26,429 nucleotides of DNA from Chloroflexota bacterium (lineage in GTDB: Bacteria; Chloroflexota; Limnocylindria; Limnocylindrales; CSP1-4). The stretch spans positions 1 through 26,429 of the forward strand of contig JACQEF010000168.1 of assembly GCA_016200745.1 (NCBI GenBank). Reading direction: 5' to 3'. This document shows, in pieces, positions 14,197 to 21,260 of this stretch. The notes below the pieces were generated by a model. That model did no database searches. It was not told where the DNA came from and saw only the letters and a program-made list of their open reading frames with translations. Position 1 is the first letter of the stretch. Each line of letters starts with the position of its first letter. The translations under genes and the position numbers were made by a program.

Positions 14197-15489
14197 CTAC
14201 TTGATGAGCTGGATTCTCAGCGGCGTGCCCGGCCCGCCCTGTCCGGGATTCGATGTCACGGTGCCCGGGCCCTGCGCCACGACCGTACCCCAGCCCTTGA
14301 GACAGCCAGTGCCTCCGTTTCCGCCCGGCACAGGTGATCCTGGCGCCGCGTTGCAGGCTGGGTTGTTGTTGCCCTGGACATAGGCACGATCCAGCGCGAA
14401 TCCCAGGAAGTACACCACGTGGTAGTAGATGTTGTTGCCGCCGCCGGGATTGTTGCCCGCGCATACTCCCGGGTAGGTCGACGTATCGATGACGGTGTTG
14501 TTTGCCGGCGCGTTGCGGGCAGAGCAGATGGCGTCAAAGAACGGGATGTAGACGATCTGGTCGACCCCGTCCTCGTATGTCCCGACGGTAGCCGCGCTTC
14601 CTGCGTAGGCGTTCAAGGCGTTCTCGACTGCGTTGGTGTTTCCGGGCTGTGTCTGCAGCCATGTCGGGAACGAGATGGTGGCGCAGGGATTCGAGATCTG
14701 CTGGGCCAGGTTGGGAGCGCAGCCGAAGTCGAGGAATCCGAATGCCCCCTGCGCGGTACCGCATACCGCGAGGATCGACTCGTTTGCCGCCCCGTACGGC
14801 GCTTGGACCGGCCAGGGCCACGGAACCGTGCCGAACGCCGACGAGTTGTTACCCGTGCAGGTACCAGCGTTTGTCGCGAACGTCACCGGGAGCAGGGCAC
14901 AGCCCTCGGGAGCCGAGCAGTTCGTCGGCGGCGCGTACCCGCCGACCGCTGTGGCCGTCGAGCTTGCAGTCAGGGTCGAGATCCCGATCGCTCGGGCGAT
15001 CAGCGTTCCGAACGACTTGGAACCGTCGGCCCTGACGCCCGCAGCTCGACCCCCGACGCAGTTGGTCGCACAGCTTGGCACCGATCCGCTACCGACGATC
15101 GCCGCAGCACCGGTGGATGTCGTTGTGGCGCCAGCCGGCGTCAGGAGGTTGCCGAGGATGTCGGTGTAGTAGGCAGTGGAGTTGCCCGGGGTGCCCGGAT
15201 CGAACGGCTGCAGGTTATGGCCGGCGGCTGACCGATTGGCTGCTCCCAGCACAGCATTGTCGAGCTGCGCCGACGTGAGTACCGAGCCCCCAGCCGCCGC
15301 CGCCATCACATTCCGAATGAGCATGGTGGCTCCGGCCTCAGCCGCTGCATCCGACCCGTTCTGCGTTGAACGCTGCTGCGCGTAGGCGTTGCCACCGTCG
15401 ATGACCAGGCCGACCATGGCCATGATCGCGAATAGGCTCATGACGAAGATGACGAGGGTCTGGCCGACGTGGCCGTGACGCCGATTCAT
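14197..15489 (-). CDS. TadG-like protein, cassette 3
   Basis: The protein has 430 residues. HVGQTLVIFVMSLFAIMAMVGLVIDGGNAYA... is the TadG helix, followed by QQRSTQNGSDAAAEAGATM. The ectodomain is rich in Cys, Asn and Gly; IVYIPFFDAIC and NIYYHVVYFLGF match the C-terminal motifs of the cassette 4 TadG, and the protein ends LRIQLIK. ATG 15489 has GGAGGA 8 bases upstream. It is separated from TadE2 by 19 bases. Likely an extracellular, disulfide-stabilised partner of the two TadE subunits. No clear von Willebrand A metal site was seen. Confidence 0.88.
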   Translation of the reverse strand: MNRRHGHVGQTLVIFVMSLFAIMAMVGLVIDGGNAYAQQRSTQNGSDAAAEAGATMLIRNVMAAAAGGSVLTSAQLDNAVLGAANRSAAGHNLQPFDPGTPGNSTAYYTDILGNLLTPAGATTTSTGAAAIVGSGSVPSCATNCVGGRAAGVRADGSKSFGTLIARAIGISTLTASSTATAVGGYAPPTNCSAPEGCALLPVTFATNAGTCTGNNSSAFGTVPWPWPVQAPYGAANESILAVCGTAQGAFGFLDFGCAPNLAQQISNPCATISFPTWLQTQPGNTNAVENALNAYAGSAATVGTYEDGVDQIVYIPFFDAICSARNAPANNTVIDTSTYPGVCAGNNPGGGNNIYYHVVYFLGFALDRAYVQGNNNPACNAAPGSPVPGGNGGTGCLKGWGTVVAQGPGTVTSNPGQGGPGTPLRIQLIK

Positions 15490-15508
15490 GGGAGTGTTCC
15501 TCCGCGGA

Positions 15509-15955
15509 TCATGTCGTTGGACAGGAGGCGTTCAGGCAGGTGCTCTCCACCGGGACGGAGGAGGTCGCGCTGAGCGTGATCGGCCCGATGAAGGCTCCGA
15601 TGATCGGCGTGATCGCTCGGAACTGGTAGGTCGCCTTCACGCTCTGCACGCAGTTGATGGCGGTGCAGCTCGACCCTCCAGTCGATGCGGTCACGTAGAT
15701 GCCAACGGCTGCCGGATTGGCCGCGCAGATGGTCGGCAGTCCCAGCCCAACCGCGCGACCTGCGGCGACCGCACAGATGTCCGCTGGAGTCTGATTGACG
15801 ATCGAGACTCGAGCGCCGTTCCGGGCCGCCTCTGAAACGGTGTTGTAGGCGACGATGGCCCGGCCGAAATCGAACAGGCCCATCAGGATCAGCAGAAGGA
15901 CGGGAAAGACGAGCGCGAATTCCACCATCGCCTGCCCGCGACTCGGTGATCTCAT
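15509..15955 (-). CDS. TadE-like minor pilin, cassette 3 second gene
   Basis: The protein has 148 residues. SRGQAMVEFALVFPVLLLILMGLFDF is the TadE helix, followed by SEAARNGARVS. The ectodomain has Cys at ICAVA, ICAAN, SCTAINC and near the C-terminus; the shared motif is FRAITPIIG. ATG 15955 overlaps the stop of TadE1 by ATGA, matching the coupling in the other cassettes. A longer open frame upstream is a shadow of TadE1. Confidence 0.9.
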   Translation of the reverse strand: MRSPSRGQAMVEFALVFPVLLLILMGLFDFGRAIVAYNTVSEAARNGARVSIVNQTPADICAVAAGRAVGLGLPTICAANPAAVGIYVTASTGGSSCTAINCVQSVKATYQFRAITPIIGAFIGPITLSATSSVPVESTCLNASCPTT

Positions 15956-16467
15956 GGGAGGTACGCTCCGGTCCGGATGGTGAACGTGGACGAGGCTGTC
16001 AGCGGGACGCTGCTGCCAACGACCAACGAGATGAACGGCGTGATCACTTTGAACGCGCAGGACACCGATACGGTCGCGGTATCCCCAAGGTTCGTCGTCG
16101 TGGTGTTGGCGTCCACCGACGTGTCGGCAAACACGGGGGCAGGGACGCCTCCGCTTACCGAACACGTCGAACCGAGCGCACCGAAGCCCTCACCGTTGAC
16201 CAGCGTCGCGTAGGTGCTACCAGCTGCGAACGACGCGTGCGGGTTCGCCGCCGCGTAGTTGGCCGCAACCCGTGCCGAGTTGTTGAGGGTCACCCAGCTC
16301 GCGTAGAGCCGCCCGAAGTCGATCGCAATGAGAAGGATGAGCAAAATGACCGGGACCAGGAAGGCGAATTCGACGAGGCTCTGGCCGCGGATGCCACTGC
16401 TCCCGGCGCAACGCCGGTGCCGTTCGAGCGTCGCGTCACGCCTCGGGAAGGCCGAGAGGTAAGGCAT
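15952..16467 (-). CDS. TadE-like minor pilin, cassette 3 first gene
   Basis: The protein has 171 residues. IRGQSLVEFAFLVPVILLILLIAIDFGR is the TadE helix, with a basic stretch before it (RRDATLERHRR). The shared motif is FKVITPFIS, and the protein ends TFTIRTGAYLP. It has no PKD domain. ATG 16467 was preferred over upstream in-frame starts because GGGGG sits about 6 bases before it. The direct-repeat box at 16514-16532 is 46 bases upstream, inside what would otherwise be the extended frame. Confidence 0.88.
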   Translation of the reverse strand: MPYLSAFPRRDATLERHRRCAGSSGIRGQSLVEFAFLVPVILLILLIAIDFGRLYASWVTLNNSARVAANYAAANPHASFAAGSTYATLVNGEGFGALGSTCSVSGGVPAPVFADTSVDANTTTTNLGDTATVSVSCAFKVITPFISLVVGSSVPLTASSTFTIRTGAYLP

Positions 16468-16513
16468 GTTGACCCCCGCTGTCCCCGGCGGTCGCAGGAG
16501 TGTCGCCGTTGGA

Positions 16514-16532
16514 CCTTGCACGGCACCTTTCG
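16514..16532 (-). promoter_or_regulatory. Direct-repeat operator candidate, cassette 3
   Basis: On the minus strand: CGAAAGG-TGCCG-TGCAAGG. The gene-proximal half fits TGYAAGG exactly and the distal half keeps AAGG. Spacer and period equal those of cassettes 2 and 4. It lies between the divergent starts of TadE1 (16467) and a small membrane protein (16582), so it could act on both. Confidence 0.5.
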
Positions 16533-16581
16533 CCGCGCGTTGGGGGTGGCGGACGGGTGGCGGCACCAGTACCAAAAGGGG

Positions 16582-16797
16582 ATGTCGTCGGACGCCACCC
16601 AGTCGGACGATCTGGGCATGAAGTCGATGTTCGTTGTCGCCCTATGGGTATTCGCCTTTTGGTACCTCGGATCAGCCGTCGCGCTGGGCTTGGGGACCTC
16701 AGACCTCCTCGGGCCGATCCTCGGCCTGGCCGCGGGTGCGCTTGTGGGGATTCATGGGCGCCGGGTCACGCGGGCGCGCGAGCAGGTCGGGATCTGA
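16582..16797 (+). CDS. Small two-helix membrane protein
   Basis: The protein has 71 residues from ATG 16582; ATG 16618 (59 residues) is an alternative. Two hydrophobic helices are visible, FVVALWVFAFWYLGSAVAL and LLGPILGLAAGALVGIH, followed by a basic tail (GRRVTRAREQ). AAAAGGGG directly precedes ATG 16582, which is rather close for a ribosome binding site. It is the only plus-strand gene among the three minus-strand cassettes and diverges from cassette 3. Family not recognised. Confidence 0.6.
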   Translation: MSSDATQSDDLGMKSMFVVALWVFAFWYLGSAVALGLGTSDLLGPILGLAAGALVGIHGRRVTRAREQVGI

Positions 16798-16864
16798 CCC
16801 TCCGGGTTCGAGCGCCCGAGGCACAATTCCCAACCGGAGTTGCCGACGCGAATGTGTGATTCGC

Positions 16865-16878
16865 GTGTGCTCGCACAC
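16865..16878. terminator. Short hairpin between convergent genes
   Basis: GTGTG (16865-16869) and CACAC (16874-16878) flank a CTCG loop and are followed by TT. It lies between the ends of the small membrane gene (+) and the cassette 4 TadG gene (-), so it may serve as a weak terminator. The stem is only 5 base pairs. Confidence 0.3.
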
Positions 16879-16915
16879 TTCATCCGACTCCACGCGAGGA
16901 CCGCCAGGTGACGAG

Positions 16916-17998
16916 CTAGCGCACGAGCTGGACGGCCAGCGGAGCTCCGGCGAAACCTGGCGTGCTGGTGGTCGGCCCGAGGAAGAACGGCACTCGCCAA
17001 ACGCCCTCGATGTCCTTGCCGCCGTCGCACGCGGTGATCTGGAAGCCGGTGAACCCGACGATGTGGTAGTAACCGTTGGAACCCTGGCCGCCGGCGTAAT
17101 CCCAGACCGGCACGGTCACGACGATCGCGTTGTCGATGTAGTAACTGCAATCCGCACTCGCCTTGTTTCCAGGCAAGCTCCCGATCAAATCCTGGCTTCC
17201 AGGCTGCCCGACCTCGTCGCAGCACCCGTAGCTCTTGCCTGGCGGCCCGATTTCATCCTGCAAGAATGGCTTGTTGTTGGCACATCCCCCGACGTTGTCA
17301 GGCGGGTCCTGCCCGAGTCCATAGCCGCTGCATCCGAACTTGAGCCATCCGAAGCCGCCCGGTACGTTCAGGTTTCCCGGGGTGAGGTGTTGTGGATAGC
17401 ACGGATCGCCGACGGTCGCACTGACGGGTCCGGCGCATGGCTGCCGGTTGTTGAAGAAGGCTTCCGCAATGCCTGCCGGGAACACGTTTCCCCCCGGCCC
17501 GCCAGCCTTGTAGCCACCCTTTGCCGTCGCGACCGCACTCGCGGTCCAGTCGTTGATTCCGATGACTCCGAGGAAGAAGGGCTGCCAGGTCCGTGTCGTG
17601 CCCAGTGTCACCCCTTCGACTCCCGTCGGGATCTTGCCGTTGGGCGCGAAGCCAACGAAGATCCCTGTGGGTTGCCCTTGGGCGTCCACATACTGCGGAC
17701 CGTCGGGCGCCCCGAACGTCAGAGCCGCGCCCTTGTTCACGGCGATCGAACTCTGAATGGCGAGCTTGACGTTGGCGTCAGTGCCGTTGGTGGTGTCGCC
17801 GCCGATCTTCTCGGCGACCACGCGGGCGCCGGCCAGGGCGGCGAAATCGGCCGCATTCTGAGTGCCACGGCGTTGTGCGAGGGCATTCCCGCCATCGACG
17901 ACAAGACCGACTGCCATGATGATCACCGTCACCACCATTGCGAAGATCACGATCATCTGACCGCGGGTGGTGTTCGCCGGCGCCTTGAGCCCGACCAT
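16916..17998 (-). CDS. TadG-like protein, cassette 4
   Basis: The protein has 360 residues. TTRGQMIVIFAMVVTVIIMAVGLVVDGGNALA... is the TadG helix, followed by QRRGTQNAADFAALAGA. The ectodomain has about ten Cys; IVVTVPVWDYAGG and GYYHIVGFTGF form the C-terminal signature shared with cassettes 2 and 3, and the protein ends LAVQLVR. ATG 17998 follows AGGAGG by 7 bases. Spacing to TadE2 is 11 bases. The role is inferred as for the other TadG proteins. Confidence 0.9.
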   Translation of the reverse strand: MVGLKAPANTTRGQMIVIFAMVVTVIIMAVGLVVDGGNALAQRRGTQNAADFAALAGARVVAEKIGGDTTNGTDANVKLAIQSSIAVNKGAALTFGAPDGPQYVDAQGQPTGIFVGFAPNGKIPTGVEGVTLGTTRTWQPFFLGVIGINDWTASAVATAKGGYKAGGPGGNVFPAGIAEAFFNNRQPCAGPVSATVGDPCYPQHLTPGNLNVPGGFGWLKFGCSGYGLGQDPPDNVGGCANNKPFLQDEIGPPGKSYGCCDEVGQPGSQDLIGSLPGNKASADCSYYIDNAIVVTVPVWDYAGGQGSNGYYHIVGFTGFQITACDGGKDIEGVWRVPFFLGPTTSTPGFAGAPLAVQLVR

Positions 17999-18009
17999 GT
18001 CTGGGCCTC

Positions 18010-18540
18010 CTAGTTGATGGTCATGGTCGCGGAGCCGACGGTCGTCACCGGCCCAACGATCGAGCTGATCACCGGAGTGATGGGAGTGAAGCTGAGTAGC
18101 ACGCGTACCGACACGAGATCACCAACGTCGTGGCTCGCGCAGGTGTAGGTCGTCCACGCACCCGTCGGTGGCGTCGTGCCATCACAACTGATGTACACCT
18201 TGCTGGCGGCGATCGATCCGAACGGAGACACCATTCGGTTGGCGGCAGCCACCACGTCGGTCTGCAGTGCGGCTGCGCTTGCCGGGCAGACGACGGTCCC
18301 ACCCTGCTGCGTGCACTCCGTTCGCACGGCGCCCTGTCCGATCCAGCTGGCCTCGACCGATGCCAGCCGTGCGCCTTCCCGGGCGGCCTGCGAGATCACG
18401 CTGTTCATGTACACGAGACGGCCGACGTCGAGAAGCCCGAAGAGGAGCAGGAGAAAGAGCGGGAACACGAGCGCGAACTCGACCAGCGATTGACCCATTC
18501 GTCGATCGGGGCGCACTGATGGCTCTGGGCTGCGTGTCAA
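18010..18540 (-). CDS. TadE-like minor pilin, cassette 4 second gene
   Basis: The protein has 176 residues from TTG 18540. MGQSLVEFALVFPLFLLLLFGLLDVGR is the TadE helix, followed by SQAAREGARLAS. The shared motif is FTPITPVIS. TTG 18540 was chosen because it overlaps the stop of the preceding gene by TTGA, as the other three TadE2 genes do with ATG or GTG. Alternatives are GTG 18516 and ATG 18498, which lies just before the helix; neither has a clear ribosome binding site. The gene itself is certain; the start is not. Confidence 0.85.
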   Translation of the reverse strand: MTRSPEPSVRPDRRMGQSLVEFALVFPLFLLLLFGLLDVGRLVYMNSVISQAAREGARLASVEASWIGQGAVRTECTQQGGTVVCPASAAALQTDVVAAANRMVSPFGSIAASKVYISCDGTTPPTGAWTTYTCASHDVGDLVSVRVLLSFTPITPVISSIVGPVTTVGSATMTIN

Positions 18541-19676
18541 GGCTTCACCGTTTGGCTCGTGCTCGCCGAGCAGGACCCGTTGGTCACCGTGAGCGTCACC
18601 GTCTTGGAAGACGACGAGCCGTACGTGTGGGCCACGTTCTGTCCGGTTACCGTGGCGTTGTCGCCGAAGGCCCACGACCAGGTCAACGGTGCTGGCTGGC
18701 CCGTGTATGAGCCGAAGAAGTTGAACGACTTCCCGCTTTGGGTGAAGGTGAAGCCAGGCACCATCGCGCAGACAGGTGTCGGCGTTGGGCTTGGCGTGGG
18801 CGTCGGTGTCGGGCTTGGTGTCGGGCTCGGCGTGGGCGTCGGCGTTGGCGATACCCCAATTGTCACGGTCTGGGCGGGAGCGTCGAGCTGGCCGCCAGGG
18901 TTGCTGACGGTCAACCGGATCGTGTAGGTCCCAGGTGCGGCATACGAATAGGACGCCGTCTTGCCGACGATCGGGGGAAATGGATCAGGATTGGCCGGGT
19001 CCCCCATGGCCCAGTCGTAACTGGCGATCGCGCATTGGCCAGCGTCGGGCCGTGAGGCCGACGCGTCGACGGTGACGGTCAGCCCCGAAACGCTATAGAC
19101 GAACGAGGCGGCGGTGGGTGGATCGCACGGCGATGGCGGCGACGACCCACCGTTTGCCGCAAGGCCCAGGACGGTGGCCGTCGTTGACGCATTCATAGGC
19201 AGGGTGCCGCCGAAGAAACCGCCAATGAATGGTGTCAGGAAGCTGAACGACTCGCGAACGTTGACGGTCACGGTGTTGCCGGTACCGCTACCGCCCTGCG
19301 CAGCCGTGCAGGCGATCGTGGTGCCCGCTGGATCGGCGCATGTCGCGGTGACGACGATGCTGTTCTCGCCGCCCTGTCCCTGGACGTTCGTATCGCGGAA
19401 TGCAGCAGCCGTGATCGCGGCGGTGTCCTGGGGCGCGACGATGCCGGCTGCGGCCCCCTCCCGGGAGGCGTTGTTGATCTGGATGTACGAGAAGAAGAGC
19501 CGCCCGAAGTCGATGGCGATGACCAACAGGAACAGCATGATCGGAACGATCAGTGCGAACTCGACCAGCGCCTGACCATCGCGACCCGGGTGGCAAGACT
19601 GACGCTCAGTTCGACGGCGGCGACCGCGTGGCGGTCGCACGCGCACAGACGCGCGCAGGCCTGAATTCGAAGGCAT
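18537..19676 (-). CDS. TadE with two PKD domains, cassette 4 first gene
   Basis: The protein has 379 residues. TadE part, 1-172: basic N-terminus, GQALVEFALIVPIMLFLLVIAIDFGR helix near 35-59, SREGAAAG, shared FSFLTPFIG motif at about 144-152. PKD1 is about 188-274 (SYDWAMGDP ... YTIRLTVSNPGG). A Pro-Thr-Ser linker covers 277-301. PKD2 is about 305-377 (LTWSWAFGDNATVTG ... TVTLTVTNG). It is an elaborated form of the cassette 2 first gene. ATG 19676 has GGGGA about 9 bases upstream; GTG codons at residues 11 and 13 are possible later starts. The direct-repeat box at 19747-19765 and a -10-like element lie upstream. Confidence 0.91.
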   Translation of the reverse strand: MPSNSGLRASVRVRPPRGRRRRTERQSCHPGRDGQALVEFALIVPIMLFLLVIAIDFGRLFFSYIQINNASREGAAAGIVAPQDTAAITAAAFRDTNVQGQGGENSIVVTATCADPAGTTIACTAAQGGSGTGNTVTVNVRESFSFLTPFIGGFFGGTLPMNASTTATVLGLAANGGSSPPSPCDPPTAASFVYSVSGLTVTVDASASRPDAGQCAIASYDWAMGDPANPDPFPPIVGKTASYSYAAPGTYTIRLTVSNPGGQLDAPAQTVTIGVSPTPTPTPSPTPSPTPTPTPSPTPTPVCAMVPGFTFTQSGKSFNFFGSYTGQPAPLTWSWAFGDNATVTGQNVAHTYGSSSSKTVTLTVTNGSCSASTSQTVKP

Positions 19677-19730
19677 CGTATGGGTCCCCGGCGGCTCGTG
19701 AGGCGGAATCGACCGTCTCGTCCAAGGCGG

Positions 19731-19736
19731 AGTTTA
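19731..19736 (-). promoter_or_regulatory. -10-like element, cassette 4 promoter
   Basis: On the minus strand TAAACT (within GCATAAACT) lies 10 bases after the direct-repeat box and 55 bases before the TadE-PKD start. With the box in the -35 position, this is the layout of an activator-dependent promoter of the PhoB class. The match to TATAAT is only moderate. Confidence 0.4.
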
Positions 19737-19746
19737 TGCAACCCAA

Positions 19747-19765
19747 CCTTGCAGCGAACCTTACA
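19747..19765 (-). promoter_or_regulatory. Direct-repeat operator candidate, cassette 4
   Basis: On the minus strand: TGTAAGG-TTCGC-TGCAAGG, 70 bases before the TadE-PKD start. The two halves differ at one base; spacer length and period equal those upstream of cassettes 2 and 3. Confidence 0.65.
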
Positions 19766-19807
19766 TCGCTGCCCCAACGCACCACGACCCCGCCGAAGGT
19801 CCTGTCC

Positions 19808-19840
19808 GCTGACCCCGAAAGGTACGGCCCGTGGGTCAGC
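19808..19840. terminator. Inverted repeat spanning the HK3 stop codon
   Basis: GCTGACCC (19808-19815) and GGGTCAGC (19833-19840) are exact reverse complements with a 17-base loop. The inner arm contains the HK3 stop codon. It could end HK3 transcription before cassette 4, but no T-run follows; an operator is the alternative. Confidence 0.35.
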
Positions 19841-21260
19841 CCTCCTCGGCCGACTCCGCCGGCAGGTGCACGCTGAACGCCGCGCCCGTGCCGGCCACGG
19901 GTGGCTCCAGCAGGAGGTCGCCGCCCATCGCCCGGCACAGCTCCCGCGAGACGTACAGCCCGAGGCCGCTGCCCTCGTCGGGACTTCGCGCGACCCCGCG
20001 AACGAACCGCCCGAACAGACGCGCTCGGTCGTCCTCGGCAACGCCCGGGCCGCCGTCGGCGATCGTGAGCCGAAGCCGCGACGCGTCCTTGTCGACGGCG
20101 ATCTCCACGGCGATCGCCGTTCGCTCGCCGTACCTGACGGCGTTGTCGAGCAGTGCCCAGAGGACCTGGTCGAGCTGATCGGCGTCGGCGACGGCGAGCC
20201 AGCCCGCGGCCTGATCGTCGAGCCGGAAGGGCACCTCGGTCGCACCGAGCGCTTCCCAGGCCTTGCGAACGCGGGTCGCCAGGGCGACGACCTCGGAGCG
20301 CGGGTGGAGTGCGCCGGACTCGAGCCGGGTCACCGTCAGGAGCTGGCGGACCATCCGCGACAGGCGCTCGGATTGCTCGGCGATGATGCCGAGCCGCTGG
20401 TCCGGGCGGTCGATCGCGAGCTGCTCGGCGTAGGCGCGGATGCTCGTGAGCGGGGTCTGGAGGTTGTGGCTGACGCCGCGCAGGAAGTCGTCCTTCGCGG
20501 CGTCCAGCTCGAGCAGCTGCGCGTTCTGCGCCTCGACCTGGCCGAACAGCTGGGCGTTCCGGATGGCCACGGCCACCTCGCTGGCGAACAGCTCGAACAG
20601 GTCCTGGTCGGCGCGCTCCCAGGTCCGCGTCGCGGGCACGCGCCCCACGAGCACGCCCATGACGTCGTCGCCGACGCGGAGCACCGCCCGCAACGGACGC
20701 GCCTCGCCGGGGACGACCTCCTCGGTCGGGATCTCGGCCGGGTCGACCAGGATCACCTCGGCATCGAGCATGGCGAACGCCGCCTGCGCGTCGTGCGCGG
20801 CCTTGCCGACCAGGAACTGCACGCCGTCGCGCGGCGACGCGCCCTCGATGGCGGTGAGGATCCTGCCGAGCTCGCGGTTCCGGCGCTCGAGGTCGTTGGC
20901 CAGGCGGTTGTGGCTGTCGGCGACCCGGGCCAGCTCGTCGTCGCCGGCCACGCGGATCGGGGTGGAAAGATCGCCGGCGGAGACGCGGTCCACGGCCGCG
21001 GCGATCGAGCGCAACGGCCGGGTCAGGTCGGCCGCGAGCAGGTAGGACACGAAGACGGCCAGCAACACGGCGATCGCGAGGGCGAACAGCAGCAGCCGCG
21101 CGAGGTTCGATTCGGCTCCCGAGCCGCCGACGACGGCGTCCATCGCCAGGACGAGCAGGCCGAAGGCGGTCATCGGCAGTACCGCCGAGAGGATCAGCGC
21201 GAGGGTCAGGCGGGTCCGGAAGCTGAGCCCCCGGGCGACGTCGTCGCCGTCTTCAGCCAT
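19836..21260 (-). CDS. Membrane sensor histidine kinase with HAMP and GAF (HK3)
   Basis: The protein has 474 residues. TM1 is about 17-41 and TM2 about 52-77, with only about 10 residues between them, so there is no large external sensor. HAMP is about 78-130. A GAF-like domain (about 140-240) probably senses a cytoplasmic signal. HisKA carries His265 in GVSHNLQTPLTSI; the ATPase domain has LLDNAVRYG, ADGGPGV and GSGLGLYVSREL. The residue after His is Asn, as in HK1. ATG 21260 overlaps the RR3 stop by 8 bases. It is the likely kinase for RR3 and, given their similarity, perhaps for RR2 as well. Confidence 0.94.
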   Translation of the reverse strand: MAEDGDDVARGLSFRTRLTLALILSAVLPMTAFGLLVLAMDAVVGGSGAESNLARLLLFALAIAVLLAVFVSYLLAADLTRPLRSIAAAVDRVSAGDLSTPIRVAGDDELARVADSHNRLANDLERRNRELGRILTAIEGASPRDGVQFLVGKAAHDAQAAFAMLDAEVILVDPAEIPTEEVVPGEARPLRAVLRVGDDVMGVLVGRVPATRTWERADQDLFELFASEVAVAIRNAQLFGQVEAQNAQLLELDAAKDDFLRGVSHNLQTPLTSIRAYAEQLAIDRPDQRLGIIAEQSERLSRMVRQLLTVTRLESGALHPRSEVVALATRVRKAWEALGATEVPFRLDDQAAGWLAVADADQLDQVLWALLDNAVRYGERTAIAVEIAVDKDASRLRLTIADGGPGVAEDDRARLFGRFVRGVARSPDEGSGLGLYVSRELCRAMGGDLLLEPPVAGTGAAFSVHLPAESAEEG

